A stretch of DNA of 64,000 bases. Origin: Rhodococcus sp. H36-A4 (GTDB taxonomy: Bacteria > Actinomycetota > Actinomycetes > Mycobacteriales > Mycobacteriaceae). The DNA lies in contig NZ_JAPVLQ010000004.1 in the NCBI RefSeq assembly GCF_027158005.1, positions 218,713 through 282,712 of the forward strand. The letters are read 5' to 3'. Positions within the stretch are counted from its first letter, which is position 1, and each line of letters starts with the position of its first letter. The position numbers and the translations under genes are program-made. Below are positions 1 through 9,912 of this stretch, one piece after another. A model generated the notes under the pieces. The model had not been told where the DNA came from, did not search any database, and saw only the letters and a program-made list of their open reading frames with translations.

Positions 1-263
1 CCGGTGGGTATTCACAGTGGGTCTGAGCGAGGTGCATCGACAGATACGCCACTGGGATCACATCGGCTCGATTCGAGCGGCCCTCGATCGCTCGACACCG
101 GGAGGGCCAACAGTAGAGGTCATCGAACCGTCCCAAAAACTCTGCTGTTCGGCGGTTCTGGCGAGCAAGCGTAGGGCGAACGACGCGGCGCTTACGAGCC
201 GCCCAGGTGGCTCCCTCCGCTCCCAGCGCCGGATCGAGATTGGTTCGGGCAGGCAGACAAAGC
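1..263. other. Left-edge stretch with no supported gene
   Basis: I see no convincing gene here. Plus frame 1 is open from the window edge to a stop at 172-174, but the predicted peptide is Ser/Gly/Arg-rich and resembles no family I know. The minus strand has only very short ORFs. The tail of a gene lying to the left cannot be excluded. By synteny with M. tuberculosis a gene such as mmpS3 might lie further left, but nothing in these bases shows it. Confidence 0.4.
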
Positions 264-301
264 AAGGCGCTGATCGTCCCTGTAGGGACGATCAGCGCCT
301 T
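264..301 (-). terminator. Hairpin terminator downstream of ctaF
   Basis: A perfect 17-bp inverted repeat (264-280 with 285-301) encloses a 4-base loop. It lies about 30 bases beyond the ctaF stop codon on the minus strand, so it probably ends the ctaC-ctaF transcript. There is no long U tract, as is common in actinobacterial terminators. Confidence 0.8.
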
Positions 302-332
302 GGCTCGAGTCTAGAGACCGACTACGTGCAGG

Positions 333-749
333 TCAGTGCTTCTCTGGTCCGATGTGGTACTCGAATACCAGTCCGGCCGCTGCGGCGATAACCAGTGCGA
401 TTCCCAACGCCATGAGCCACGGCATGAAGAACGCAAAGCCGACTGCCGTGACCGCTGCAGCGCCTGCAAGGCTGATCGGCCAGAAGCTACCGGGGCTGAA
501 GAAGCCCAAGTCGCCGGCGCCGTCGCTGATCTCCGCATCGTCGAAGTCTTCTGGACGCGTGTCCAAGCGTCGAGCGACGAATCGGAAGTATGTCCCGATA
601 ATAAGGGTCAAGCCGAACGACAGGACAATTGCGGTCACGCCTGCCCACTCGACGCCGGTGCGGGAGAACCCGGTGAATACGGCGTACACAATCCCAACGA
701 GAAGGAAGAAGACAGTCAGGATCTCAAAGATCTTGGCTTCGATTTTCAT
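333..749 (-). CDS. ctaF: Cytochrome c oxidase subunit 4 (CtaF)
   Basis: This 138-residue protein matches the small actinobacterial subunit IV of the aa3 cytochrome c oxidase in length and layout. It starts [11 protein letters not shown] and has two hydrophobic segments near residues 8-27 and 35-56. A polar loop follows ([18 protein letters not shown]), then two more hydrophobic segments near 88-130, giving four membrane helices. It is known as a structural subunit of the bc1-aa3 respiratory supercomplex in the plasma membrane. It sits 18 bases after ctaC on the same strand and ahead of a strong hairpin, so the two genes are very likely co-transcribed. Confidence 0.93.
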   Translation of the reverse strand: MKIEAKIFEILTVFFLLVGIVYAVFTGFSRTGVEWAGVTAIVLSFGLTLIIGTYFRFVARRLDTRPEDFDDAEISDGAGDLGFFSPGSFWPISLAGAAAVTAVGFAFFMPWLMALGIALVIAAAAGLVFEYHIGPEKH

Positions 750-767
750 ATCAGCATTCTTCCTTTG

Positions 768-1841
768 TCAGTTGCCGTCAGCAACGGATTCAGACTTCTG
801 CGTGCGGTCTGTAGTGAACGGGATGGTGCTGGTCGAAACCGGTGACTGACCGATTGCTTCCAACGCCTGCGCGTTCGTCAAAGCCTCGCCGCCTTCGCTC
901 TTCGGCTTACGCGATTCGATGTACTGCTGGAAGTCGTCCGGGGATACCGCACGAACTTCGAAGTTCATCATGGCGTGATAGGTGCCGCACATTTCGGTGC
1001 ATCGACCGACGAAGGAGCCTTCTCGTTCGATCTCCGAGATCTGGAAGACGTTATCGGAGTGGTTTTCCTCCGGGTTCGGCATCACGTCGCGCTTGAACAA
1101 GAACTCGGGGACCCAGAAGCCGTGAATTACATCGGACGAGGCCAGTACGAATTCGATGCGCTTGCCGGTCGGAAGCACGAGCACAGGAATCTCGTCGCTG
1201 GTGCCGACTGTCTCGATCTTGTTGTAGCGCAGGTACGACAGATCCTGCGGGCTCACACCGTGGATAGCTCCCGGTGCGATCTCGCCGTCCTCGCTGCCTT
1301 GGGCTTCACCCTCGGGTGGGGTGGCTGCAGCTTCTGCTGCTGCCTGAGCCTCGAGGTCGGTGCCCTCGTACTTGACGACGCCGTCCTTGAGGTCGACGGT
1401 CTGGTAACCGAACTTCCAGTTCCACTGGAACGCGGTCACGTCGACGGTGACGTCGGGATCCGACTGCTTGTCACCAACGTAGTTCTGCACGACCACAGTG
1501 AAGTAGAAGAGCACGGCGATGATGACGAACGGCACGGCTGTGTAGAACAGCTCCAATGGCACGTTGTACGCCGTCTGCCGAGGGAACTCTGGAGAGTCCT
1601 TCTTCTTACGGTGGAAGATGACCACCCAAAAGATCAATGCCCAGACGATGATGCCCATCACAAGCGCCGCCACCACGGACCAAGTCCACAATTCACGAAT
1701 ACGTGTGCTCTGTGGAGTGATGCCCGACGGAAAACCGAAGCGCAAAACTTCACTGTCGATGGAACAACCCGACAACAGCACAGCGGCTAAGCCGAGAACT
1801 GTTGTCAGCCCGGCTCGCCGAAGGATCCGACTCTGCGCCAC
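768..1841 (-). CDS. ctaC: Cytochrome c oxidase subunit II (CtaC), lipoprotein
   Basis: This is subunit II of the aa3 oxidase, which accepts electrons from cytochrome c at the CuA centre outside the membrane. The N-terminus has a basic start, a hydrophobic stretch and the lipobox LLSGC, so it is a lipoprotein precursor. Two transmembrane helices follow (WSVVAALVMGIIVWALIFW and a second near FVIIAVLFYFTVV), then the cupredoxin domain. CuA ligands are visible: HGFWVPEF and the GRCTEMCGTYHAMM cluster (Cys, Cys, His, Met). The reading frame is open to 1940, but I chose the GTG at 1841 because an AGGAAG ribosome-binding site lies 8 bases upstream and the signal sequence then starts normally. The product is about 357 residues. 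It is divergent from asnB. Confidence 0.95.
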   Translation of the reverse strand: MAQSRILRRAGLTTVLGLAAVLLSGCSIDSEVLRFGFPSGITPQSTRIRELWTWSVVAALVMGIIVWALIFWVVIFHRKKKDSPEFPRQTAYNVPLELFYTAVPFVIIAVLFYFTVVVQNYVGDKQSDPDVTVDVTAFQWNWKFGYQTVDLKDGVVKYEGTDLEAQAAAEAAATPPEGEAQGSEDGEIAPGAIHGVSPQDLSYLRYNKIETVGTSDEIPVLVLPTGKRIEFVLASSDVIHGFWVPEFLFKRDVMPNPEENHSDNVFQISEIEREGSFVGRCTEMCGTYHAMMNFEVRAVSPDDFQQYIESRKPKSEGGEALTNAQALEAIGQSPVSTSTIPFTTDRTQKSESVADGN

Positions 1842-2074
1842 GTTCACGCCTTCCTGATCGCCCACCACTGAAGAATAAGGGCCTCCACATGGAGATGCCC
1901 TAGTACTACGCAGCGTAGACCAAAGCTGCCACAGGACCACTGTTGGGTCACTACCTTCGAGCGCGTCGCGTCTGCGGCATACTCGGACCCGGGCGCTCGC
2001 CTTACGACTACCAACCCGCGTCGGGCGAGTGTCGGTTGAACCGATCCCTAATTGGAAAAGAGGTAGTGGACTCT
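1842..2074. promoter_or_regulatory. Divergent ctaC / asnB promoter region
   Basis: This 233-base gap separates the start codons of two divergent operons and must hold both promoters. It contains a perfect 6-1-6 inverted repeat (1906-1911 with 1913-1918) and a smaller one at 1883-1894. Either could be a regulator site, but I cannot assign a protein. No clear -10/-35 pair stands out. Confidence 0.4.
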
Positions 2075-4000
2075 GTGTGTGGACTACTAGGCCTGCTCAC
2101 GTCGGCCGGCACGGACGACGCAGGAGTCGACCTCGTCGGTTCCGCCATGCATTGCATGCGTCACCGCGGGCCAGACGAACCTGGCACTTGGCACGACGAA
2201 GACGTAATTTTCGGATTCAACCGATTGTCGATCATCGATATCGAGCATTCGCACCAGCCACTTCGCTGGGGGCCCGCCGAAAATCCGACGCGCTACGCCA
2301 TGACGTTCAACGGGGAGATCTACAACTACCTTGAACTACGTGAGGAGTTGACGCGCGAGCACGACGCTGTCTTCTTCACCGAGGGCGACGGCGAGTCGAT
2401 CGTTGCGGCATTCCACTACTGGGGTCCCGACGCTCTGCGCCGATTGCGAGGCATGTTCGCCTTCGCAATCTGGGATACCGAGACTCGCGAGCTGTTCCTG
2501 GCCAGAGATCCGTTCGGTATCAAGCCACTGTTCATCGCAACCGGGCCCGGCGGTACTGCATTCGGGAGCGAGAAGAAGAGCCTGCTCGAACTGACCGATC
2601 TCATCGGTATCGGTACCGAACTCGACCCTCGTGCGATCCAGCACTACACCGTTCTGCAGTACGTTCCGGAGCCCGAGTCGTTGCACCGAGAGATCCGGCG
2701 ACTCGAATCGGGTTGTTCGGCGACCCTCTCCCCCGGCACACAACCGAAGATCACTCGTTACTTCACTCCGAAGTTCCCGGTGAAGCCGTTCGTAGCCGGA
2801 ACGGAGGCGGCGAGGTATCAGGAGATCACCGACGCGCTCGAGGACTCCGTCGCCAAGCACATGCGCGCAGATGTCACAGTCGGCGCTTTCCTGTCCGGCG
2901 GAATCGACTCGACAGCGATCGCAGCGCTGGCAATACGCCACAATCCGAATCTGATCACCTTTACGACCGGATTCGAGCGCGATGGCTATTCCGAGGTAGA
3001 TGTCGCCGCCGAGTCCGCTGCGGCGATCGGTGCCAAACACGTCGTGAAGGTCGTCGGACCGGAGGAGTTTGCATCCTCGATCCCCGAGATCGTCTGGTAT
3101 CTCGACGATCCGGTGGCCGATCCCGCACTGGTGCCGCTCTACTTCGTGGCCAAGGAAGCCCGAAAGCATGTGAAGGTCGTGCTCTCCGGTGAGGGCGCGG
3201 ACGAATTGTTCGGCGGCTACACCATCTATCGAGAACCACTGTCCCTGAAGCCTTTCGAGTATCTTCCACGCGGATTGCGTCGTGCCGCAGGTGCCCTCAG
3301 CGACAAGATCCCCGACGGTACGCGCGGCAAGAGTTTGCTTCATCGCGGATCCATGACGCTCGAGGATCGTTATTACGGGAATGCCCGAAGCTTCGGCGAT
3401 GCTCAGCTCCGTGCAGTTCTTCGGGATTTCCGTCCGGAGTGGACCCACACCGATGTGACGGCGCCGATCTACGCGCAGAGTCGAGGATGGGATCCGGTTG
3501 CGCGTATGCAGCATTTGGATCTGTTCACGTGGCTACGTGGCGACATCCTGGTCAAGGCCGACAAGATCACGATGGCCAACTCGCTCGAACTGCGGGTCCC
3601 GTTCCTGGACTCCGAGGTTTTTGCCGTCGCCGAGAGGTTGCCGCTCGATCAGAAGATCACCAAGGACACGACGAAGTACGCACTGCGCAAGTCGTTGCAG
3701 GGCATTGTCCCGGGGCATGTTCTCAATCGCGCCAAGCTGGGGTTCCCTGTTCCGCTCCGACATTGGCTTCGGGGTCCCGAATTGTTCGACTGGGCGCACC
3801 AACAAATCGCCGAGTCCGAGACGGATCACATCCTGAACAAGGCTGCGATCACCGCGATGCTGAACGAGCATCGCGACGGCAGGTCCGATCACAGCCGTCG
3901 ACTGTGGACCGTTCTCATCTTCATGATCTGGCACGGGATTTTCGTGGAGAAGCGCATCGTTCCGAAGATCAGCGAGCCGACCTACCCGGTCGAAATCTGA
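2075..4000 (+). CDS. asnB: Glutamine-dependent asparagine synthetase (AsnB)
   Basis: This enzyme makes asparagine from aspartate, ATP and glutamine. The N-terminal class II amidotransferase domain starts VCGLLGLL; after removal of the initiator the Cys is the catalytic nucleophile. That fixes the start at GTG 2075, even though the frame is open 44 codons upstream to 1943. RHRGPDEPG and NGEIYNYLELR are the usual glutaminase motifs. The C-terminal synthetase domain has the ATP pyrophosphatase loop SGGIDST near residues 273-279 and the motif SGEGADELFGGY. Length is about 641 residues, close to Rv2201. A GAGG ribosome-binding site lies 11-12 bases upstream. It is convergent with adoK across a shared terminator. 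Confidence 0.95.
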   Translation: MCGLLGLLTSAGTDDAGVDLVGSAMHCMRHRGPDEPGTWHDEDVIFGFNRLSIIDIEHSHQPLRWGPAENPTRYAMTFNGEIYNYLELREELTREHDAVFFTEGDGESIVAAFHYWGPDALRRLRGMFAFAIWDTETRELFLARDPFGIKPLFIATGPGGTAFGSEKKSLLELTDLIGIGTELDPRAIQHYTVLQYVPEPESLHREIRRLESGCSATLSPGTQPKITRYFTPKFPVKPFVAGTEAARYQEITDALEDSVAKHMRADVTVGAFLSGGIDSTAIAALAIRHNPNLITFTTGFERDGYSEVDVAAESAAAIGAKHVVKVVGPEEFASSIPEIVWYLDDPVADPALVPLYFVAKEARKHVKVVLSGEGADELFGGYTIYREPLSLKPFEYLPRGLRRAAGALSDKIPDGTRGKSLLHRGSMTLEDRYYGNARSFGDAQLRAVLRDFRPEWTHTDVTAPIYAQSRGWDPVARMQHLDLFTWLRGDILVKADKITMANSLELRVPFLDSEVFAVAERLPLDQKITKDTTKYALRKSLQGIVPGHVLNRAKLGFPVPLRHWLRGPELFDWAHQQIAESETDHILNKAAITAMLNEHRDGRSDHSRRLWTVLIFMIWHGIFVEKRIVPKISEPTYPVEI

Positions 4001-4032
4001 TCTCTCGGGACACAGGTTCCGCTGGATTACAG

Positions 4033-4080
4033 AAAGGGACCGTCACAACCGTGCAGACGGTTGTGACGGTCCCTTTCTTT
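4033..4080. terminator. Bidirectional terminator between asnB and adoK
   Basis: A perfect 20-bp stem (4033-4052 with 4057-4076) has a 4-base loop. Its ends carry AAA on the left and TTTCTTT on the right. It lies between two convergent genes and can serve both strands. Confidence 0.92.
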
Positions 4081-4095
4081 GCGATCAACGCCAGG

Positions 4096-5187
<1,092 letters not shown>

Positions 5188-5197
5188 GTGGTTCAGA

Positions 5198-5548
5198 TCA
5201 GTTGAACGAATCGCCGCAGGCACATGAGCCCGTTGCGTTCGGATTGTCGATCGTGAAGCCCTGCTTCTCGATGGTGTCCACGAAGTCGATGGATGCACCC
5301 TCGACGTACGGAGCACTCATCCGGTCGACAGCCAGCGTGACTCCGTTGAAGTCCACTGCGAGGTCGCCGTCGAGGCTGCGATCGTCGAAGAAGAGCTGAT
5401 AGCGCAGGCCCGCACAGCCACCAGGCTGCACAGCGACGCGAAGCGCGAGGTCGTCGCGTCCTTCTTGGTCCAGCAACGCCTTGGCCTTCAATGATGCAGC
5501 TTCAGTCATCGTGACCTTGTGCGTGATGGTTTCGTTCGAGACGGTCAT
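5198..5548 (-). CDS. erpA: Iron-sulfur cluster insertion/carrier protein (HesB/IscA/ErpA type)
   Basis: This 116-residue A-type carrier binds and hands on Fe-S clusters to target apoproteins. The three conserved cysteines are visible: one in QPGGCAGLRYQL near residue 44 and two in the C-terminal CAC of GSCACGDSF. Length and motifs fit the family exactly. In M. tuberculosis the same slot is Rv2204c, between adoK and the glycerate kinase gene. A plausible client in this window is LipA, which needs two 4Fe-4S clusters; that link is inferred. A GGGAG-type ribosome-binding site precedes the ATG. Confidence 0.93.
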   Translation of the reverse strand: MTVSNETITHKVTMTEAASLKAKALLDQEGRDDLALRVAVQPGGCAGLRYQLFFDDRSLDGDLAVDFNGVTLAVDRMSAPYVEGASIDFVDTIEKQGFTIDNPNATGSCACGDSFN

Positions 5549-5614
5549 GGGCTCTCCCTATCAGTCGTACTCAACCCGTGAACGACTCAACCGTACTCCG
5601 CGTACAGGTATTCC

Positions 5615-6694
5615 TCACAGCCCGCCGCGTAAAGGCGGCGTGCCTTGATCGAAGCGTTGCGCTGCGTACGCGGCCAAATGCTCGAGTTGTGGTCCGGCAT
5701 CACTCATCGCCTTGTCCACCGAACCGGCGAATTCGGCTACGGAATACGCTCGCGAAAGACCTGCTGCTTTCCACTGTGCGGTCTCGAGAGCTACTTGACC
5801 TGCAAGGACTATCGTCTGCGCTCCGGATATCGCGCCCGCGGATGCAAGTTGAGTGACGAGCTTTCCGCGAAGGGACTGACTGTCGAACTTTCCTTCACCG
5901 GTGATGACGAGATCGACCGACTCGAGTAGATCGGCTTGGTCGGTGTGTTCGGCCACCACGGCTGCGCCGGACTCCCGCTGCCCGCCCAGCGCAAACAGTG
6001 CCGCACCGATACCCCCGGCAGCGCCCGCACCTGGCAACTCGGCGACGTCGACTCCCGCCACGCGTTCCAAGATTACTGCCCATTCGCGGTTGAGCTCTTC
6101 GAGAACGACGACCATGGCGGCATCCGCGCCCTTCTGTGCCCCGAAGACGTGTGCTGCGCCGTGCTCGCCCAGGAGCGGGTTCTCGACGTCGGTGGCAGCG
6201 ACCAGTTCGACCGACCGCAGTCGTGCTGCGGCATCGACGAGTCCACCGAGTGCACGAATCATCCCCCGTCCGCCGTCGGTACAACTACTGCCGCCGAGAC
6301 CGACGAACACCGTCTCGATGCCGTCGACACCCAGGGCAGCATCGATGAGCTGGCCGACACCGTCGCTACTTGCCCGCCAGGCGCTGCTGGTGGTCGGCGG
6401 ACCGTCCAGGAGGCTCAATCCACAGGCCTGCGCGACTTCGATGAACGCTGTGTGACCGTCGAGCAACCACCGCGCCCGAACCCGTTTCCCGAGTGGTCCG
6501 TAAACGTCGAGTTCGCGCACTTCGCCACGCTTGCCCGCCAACACGTCGACGAATCCCGGACCGCCGTCGGATTGGGGCGCCAACACGAGTTCGTCCTCCG
6601 GACGTCCGAGCCGCCAACCCCGGGCGATCGCGTCGGCCGCCTCGTTCGCGCTCAGTGTGTTTCCGAACGAATCAGGGGCAATCATCACTCGCAT
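5615..6694 (-). CDS. Glycerate kinase family protein
   Basis: This protein belongs to the GlxK/GarK glycerate kinase family, which phosphorylates glycerate to 2- or 3-phosphoglycerate. Family landmarks are the start MRVMIAPDSFGNTLSANEAA, SDGGPGFVDVL, the GLGGSSCTDGGRGM glycine-rich segment, ENPLLGEHGAAHVFGAQKG and VITGEGKFDSQSLRGK. The frame is open to 6790, but ATG 6694 gives the canonical N-terminus, about 359 residues. The ribosome-binding site is weak. It has the same position as Rv2205c and is divergent from the DUF3043 gene. Whether the product is 2- or 3-phosphoglycerate cannot be read from sequence. Confidence 0.9.
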   Translation of the reverse strand: MRVMIAPDSFGNTLSANEAADAIARGWRLGRPEDELVLAPQSDGGPGFVDVLAGKRGEVRELDVYGPLGKRVRARWLLDGHTAFIEVAQACGLSLLDGPPTTSSAWRASSDGVGQLIDAALGVDGIETVFVGLGGSSCTDGGRGMIRALGGLVDAAARLRSVELVAATDVENPLLGEHGAAHVFGAQKGADAAMVVVLEELNREWAVILERVAGVDVAELPGAGAAGGIGAALFALGGQRESGAAVVAEHTDQADLLESVDLVITGEGKFDSQSLRGKLVTQLASAGAISGAQTIVLAGQVALETAQWKAAGLSRAYSVAEFAGSVDKAMSDAGPQLEHLAAYAAQRFDQGTPPLRGGL

Positions 6695-6820
6695 CGTCGA
6701 AAGTCTAGGTCGATGCTCGAGATGCGGCATGTCGAGGGCGCCGTGCTCGAGGAGCCTTCGCGGACGTAAGTTGGCGTGGCCGATGTTCACCTATTCGCTT
6801 CCATCCCATAGCCTGGGTGA
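6695..6820. promoter_or_regulatory. Divergent promoter region, glycerate kinase / DUF3043-cob operon
   Basis: This 126-base gap lies between two divergent start codons and must contain both promoters. I see no strong operator, riboswitch or terminator. In particular, no cobalamin riboswitch (B12 box) is recognisable ahead of the cob genes. Confidence 0.4.
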
Positions 6821-7477
6821 GTGAAGTTGCTACGCCGCGGAAACTCTGACAATTCGGACAAGCATGATTCGGCCTCGACCGAGTCGGCACCGACGGATGT
6901 GTCGCCGCCGAACGAGATCGTCGGCAAAGGTCGCCCCACGCCGAAACGACGTGAGGCCGAAGCCCGACGCCGCGGTCCGGTCGCGCCACCGCCGATGACG
7001 AGCAAAGAGGCCCGCGAGCGTCGCAAGGCGAACAAGGGAACCAAAGTCGACCGTAAAAAGGCATCCGAGGAGCGCAGAGCCTCCTCCGCCGACCGCCGCG
7101 CGCGGATGCTCGCCGGCGAGGACAAGTTCCTGCTTCCGCGGGACAAGGGCCCCGTCCGGGCGTACGCCCGCGACCTCGTCGATGCCCGCCGGAATTTGGT
7201 CGGTTTGTTCATGCCGCTCGCGCTTCTGCTGATCTTCGCGCTCTTCCTCGATCCGGCTGTTCAGGCGTACGTCACGCTGGCGATGTTCGTGATGATGCTG
7301 TTCATGGTCGGCGAGGGAATTTTCATCGGCCGCCAGATCAACAATCGCGTTCGGGCTCGCTTCCCCGAAACCACCGACGGTGGGTTCAAGCTCGGGTGGT
7401 ACGCGTTCGTTCGTGCTTCGCAGATCCGCAAGATGCGTGCACCACAGCCTCGCGTCAACCGCGGCGCGGCTGTCTGA
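6821..7477 (+). CDS. DUF3043 family membrane protein
   Basis: This 218-residue protein of unknown function matches the actinobacterial DUF3043 family (Rv2206 slot). The first ~110 residues are highly charged and probably cytoplasmic, rich in Lys/Arg/Glu (KRREAEARRRG, SKEARERRKANKG). Two transmembrane helices follow near residues 127-143 and 147-167. A short tail contains GGFKLGWYAFVRASQIRKMR. It starts at GTG 6821. The cobU start lies 4 bases after its stop, so it heads the cobU-cobT-cobS operon. I infer no role in cobalamin synthesis from this alone. Confidence 0.85.
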   Translation: MKLLRRGNSDNSDKHDSASTESAPTDVSPPNEIVGKGRPTPKRREAEARRRGPVAPPPMTSKEARERRKANKGTKVDRKKASEERRASSADRRARMLAGEDKFLLPRDKGPVRAYARDLVDARRNLVGLFMPLALLLIFALFLDPAVQAYVTLAMFVMMLFMVGEGIFIGRQINNRVRARFPETTDGGFKLGWYAFVRASQIRKMRAPQPRVNRGAAV

Positions 7478-7481
7478 CACT

Positions 7482-8057
7482 ATGACGCTGCCCAGGCGCA
7501 CACTGCTGCTCGGTGGCGCGCGATCGGGCAAGTCCGGCCACGCCGAACATCTCGCCGCAGGAGCAGAAGACGTCAGATACGTGGCCACCGGACGAAGGCG
7601 CCCCGCTGACGCCGATTGGGATGCGCGGATCGAAGAACACCGAGTACGGCGGCCGGCCACCTGGACAACTGTGGAATCGACCACGAACCTGCCCCAGCTG
7701 ATCGTCGACGGAACACCAGGAGTCACGCTCGTCGACGATCTCGGCACCTGGCTCACCCACACCATCGACGATCGGGCGGCCTGGGACAGCCCTCGCGGCA
7801 CGATTGCGGCGGAGATCGACGCGCTCGTCGAGGCCGTCGCGCAATGCACGGGCACCCTTTTGCTGGTCACTCCCGAAGTGGGGTTGTCCGTTGTACCGCA
7901 CACTCGATCGGGCAGATTGTTCCAAGACGAGATCGGCGCGCTCAATTCCCGGCTCGCCGAGGTGTGCGACGACGTCGTACTCGTCGTGGCCGGCCTTCCC
8001 CTCACACTCAAGTGTGCCGGGGTTCCCCCTTCCCGAAAGGCTGAGCAGCAACCGTGA
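7482..8057 (+). CDS. cobU: Adenosylcobinamide kinase / guanylyltransferase (CobU)
   Basis: This bifunctional enzyme phosphorylates adenosylcobinamide and attaches GMP to give AdoCbi-GDP in the nucleotide-loop part of B12 synthesis. The P-loop GGARSGKS lies at residues 10-17. [35 protein letters not shown] and [20 protein letters not shown] are family motifs. The guanylylated-His region is in the IEEHRVRRP block. I took ATG 7482 as the start; the frame is open upstream but would run into the preceding gene. Length is about 191 residues. The stop overlaps the cobT GTG by 4 bases (GTGA), which suggests translational coupling. Confidence 0.93.
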   Translation: MTLPRRTLLLGGARSGKSGHAEHLAAGAEDVRYVATGRRRPADADWDARIEEHRVRRPATWTTVESTTNLPQLIVDGTPGVTLVDDLGTWLTHTIDDRAAWDSPRGTIAAEIDALVEAVAQCTGTLLLVTPEVGLSVVPHTRSGRLFQDEIGALNSRLAEVCDDVVLVVAGLPLTLKCAGVPPSRKAEQQP

Positions 8058-9145
8058 CGTCCGAAACAACCGAGAACTCGACGCCGTTGCGCCCGGTCGC
8101 TCCGCCGTCGCCGCAGACCCGCTCTGCGGCGTCGGAACGACAGAAGTCGTTGACAAAGCCTGCCGGCAGTCTCGGTCGACTCGAAGAGATCGGTGAGTGG
8201 ATTTCGGCGTGCCAAGATCAGTGTCCGCCCCACGCGCTGGTCCGACCCCGGGTAGTTGTGTTTGCCGGTGACCACGGTGTTGCGGCGCACGGGGTTTCGG
8301 CCTATCCCACCGAGGTGACCATTCAGATGGTGGCCAACATCGCGGCCGGTGGGGCCGCGGTCAATGCACTGGCCGCCGTGGCAGGCGCAACGGTCCGTGT
8401 CGTCGATATCGCTGTCGACTCGGATACGGACACCACGATCAGCCGATACAAGGTCCGACGGTCCAGCGGTTCGATCGATCGTGAGGATGCGTTGTCGGAG
8501 TCCGAGGTTCGGGCTGCGATCGAGGCCGGTCGTGCGATCGCCGACGAGGAGATCGACAGCGGTGCCGACTTGCTGATCGCCGGTGACATGGGAATCGGAA
8601 ATACCACTCCGGCAACGACATTGATCGCAGTACTCACCGACACCGAACCGGTGGCCGCCGTAGGTCGCGGCACTGGCGTCGACGACGCCGGTTGGATCCG
8701 CAAGACGGCAGCGATTCGTGATGCGATGCGGCGTGCCCGTCCGGTCGTGAAGGATTCCGTCGCGCTGCTACGCGTTGCCGGTGGCGCGGATCTTGCTGCC
8801 ATGGCCGGGTTTCTCGCCCAAGCTGCGCACCGTCGTACGCCTGTCATTCTCGATGGGCTCGTCGTGACGGCTGCGGCCTTGGTTGCGGAGGAGTCGGCGC
8901 GAGGGGCACGTGAATGGTGGATCGCCGGCCATCGCTCGTCCGAACCCGCACACTCGATTGCCCTGCGCCACTTGCGAATCGAACCCCTTCTCGAGCTCGA
9001 CATGCGACTCGGCGAGGGCTCGGGCGCTCTCACCGCCCTACCGTTGGTGCACGCGGCAATCGCGGCGCTGAAGGACATGTCGACCTTTGCAGATGCAGGT
9101 GTGAGTAACCGAGCCTCCAATCCCGAAGCGCCGTCCGAGGCCTGA
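8054..9145 (+). CDS. cobT: Nicotinate-nucleotide--dimethylbenzimidazole phosphoribosyltransferase (CobT)
   Basis: CobT makes alpha-ribazole phosphate from nicotinate mononucleotide and dimethylbenzimidazole, the lower ligand of B12. Landmarks are [51 protein letters not shown] and, near the C-terminus, [18 protein letters not shown] with the catalytic Glu. At 363 residues it has an N-terminal extension of about 30 residues before the conserved KPAGSLG segment, modest for the family. It starts at GTG 8054, overlapping cobU by 4 bases, and is followed after 3 bases by cobS. Confidence 0.95.
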   Translation: MTSETTENSTPLRPVAPPSPQTRSAASERQKSLTKPAGSLGRLEEIGEWISACQDQCPPHALVRPRVVVFAGDHGVAAHGVSAYPTEVTIQMVANIAAGGAAVNALAAVAGATVRVVDIAVDSDTDTTISRYKVRRSSGSIDREDALSESEVRAAIEAGRAIADEEIDSGADLLIAGDMGIGNTTPATTLIAVLTDTEPVAAVGRGTGVDDAGWIRKTAAIRDAMRRARPVVKDSVALLRVAGGADLAAMAGFLAQAAHRRTPVILDGLVVTAAALVAEESARGAREWWIAGHRSSEPAHSIALRHLRIEPLLELDMRLGEGSGALTALPLVHAAIAALKDMSTFADAGVSNRASNPEAPSEA

Positions 9146-9148
9146 GAA

Positions 9149-9910
9149 GTGCATTCGATATGGGTGGGCCCTCGTCTGGCCCTGTCCTGGTTGACAGTCC
9201 TTCCGGTGCGGGGTCCACACCACATCGATCGGGATGCTGCCCGTAAAGCCATATCGGCCGCGCCTGTCGTCGGACTGCTGCTCGGGGTGTTTGCGGCAGG
9301 CGCTTCGTGGTGTGCCGACGCACTCTCGCTCGGCGGACTGCTCGGCGGACTGCTCGTCGTCGGCGCGCTTGCCCTGCTGACACGCGGCATGCATATCGAC
9401 GGCTTTGCCGACACGGCAGACGGTCTCGGTTGCTACGGCCCTCCTGAACGAGCCCGTGAAGTCATGCAGAGTGGAAGCGCCGGGCCGTTCGGGGTCGCTG
9501 CACTCGTCCTCACCCTCGCAATTCAGGCCACCGGCTTCGGCCTGCTGGCGGAGCAGCAGGCTTTCTCCTCGATAGTGCTGGCCGTCGCAGTAGGTCGTGT
9601 CGCTGTCGTACTCGCGTGCAGACGTGGGACGCTTCCAGCCGTCGAGCACGGGTTCGGAGCACTCGTTGCGGGCACGCAAAGCCGCACAGTGATCGGTATT
9701 TGTTGTGCCGCAGCGCTTGTCGCAGCGGCCGGCTGCGTGGACGGTCGCTGGTGGCAAGGCCCCGCCGTCGTCGCAACTGTGTTGTCGATCGGCGTAGTTC
9801 TTGTGCGCCACTGTGTCCGACGGTTCGGTGGCCTCAGCGGCGACGTACTCGGCGCGGCTCTGGAAATCACCACAACCCTCACCGTGGTGGGTTTGCTGAT
9901 CGGATCCTGA
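9149..9910 (+). CDS. cobS: Adenosylcobinamide-GDP ribazoletransferase (cobalamin synthase, CobS)
   Basis: CobS joins AdoCbi-GDP and alpha-ribazole (phosphate), the last step of nucleotide-loop assembly, in the membrane. The family signature GFADTADGLGCYGPPERARE lies near residues 91-110 with the metal-binding Asp residues. It is followed by MQSGSAGPFGVAALVL. Several hydrophobic segments indicate a polytopic membrane protein. Length is 253 residues, starting at GTG 9149, three bases after cobT. It ends the plus-strand cob operon and its stop lies only 2 bases from the stop of convergent ilvE. Confidence 0.93.
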   Translation: MHSIWVGPRLALSWLTVLPVRGPHHIDRDAARKAISAAPVVGLLLGVFAAGASWCADALSLGGLLGGLLVVGALALLTRGMHIDGFADTADGLGCYGPPERAREVMQSGSAGPFGVAALVLTLAIQATGFGLLAEQQAFSSIVLAVAVGRVAVVLACRRGTLPAVEHGFGALVAGTQSRTVIGICCAAALVAAAGCVDGRWWQGPAVVATVLSIGVVLVRHCVRRFGGLSGDVLGAALEITTTLTVVGLLIGS

Positions 9911-9912
9911 AC

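Noticed and set aside
9..332. Possible gene fragment at the left edge in plus frames
   Set aside because: The open frames are short, low-complexity and run into the ctaF terminator; no recognisable motif supports a call.
6830..8290. Minus-strand ORF of 486 codons opposite the DUF3043 and cobU genes
   Set aside because: Antisense to an operon with clear families and 4-bp coupling; the product is low-complexity Arg/Ser.
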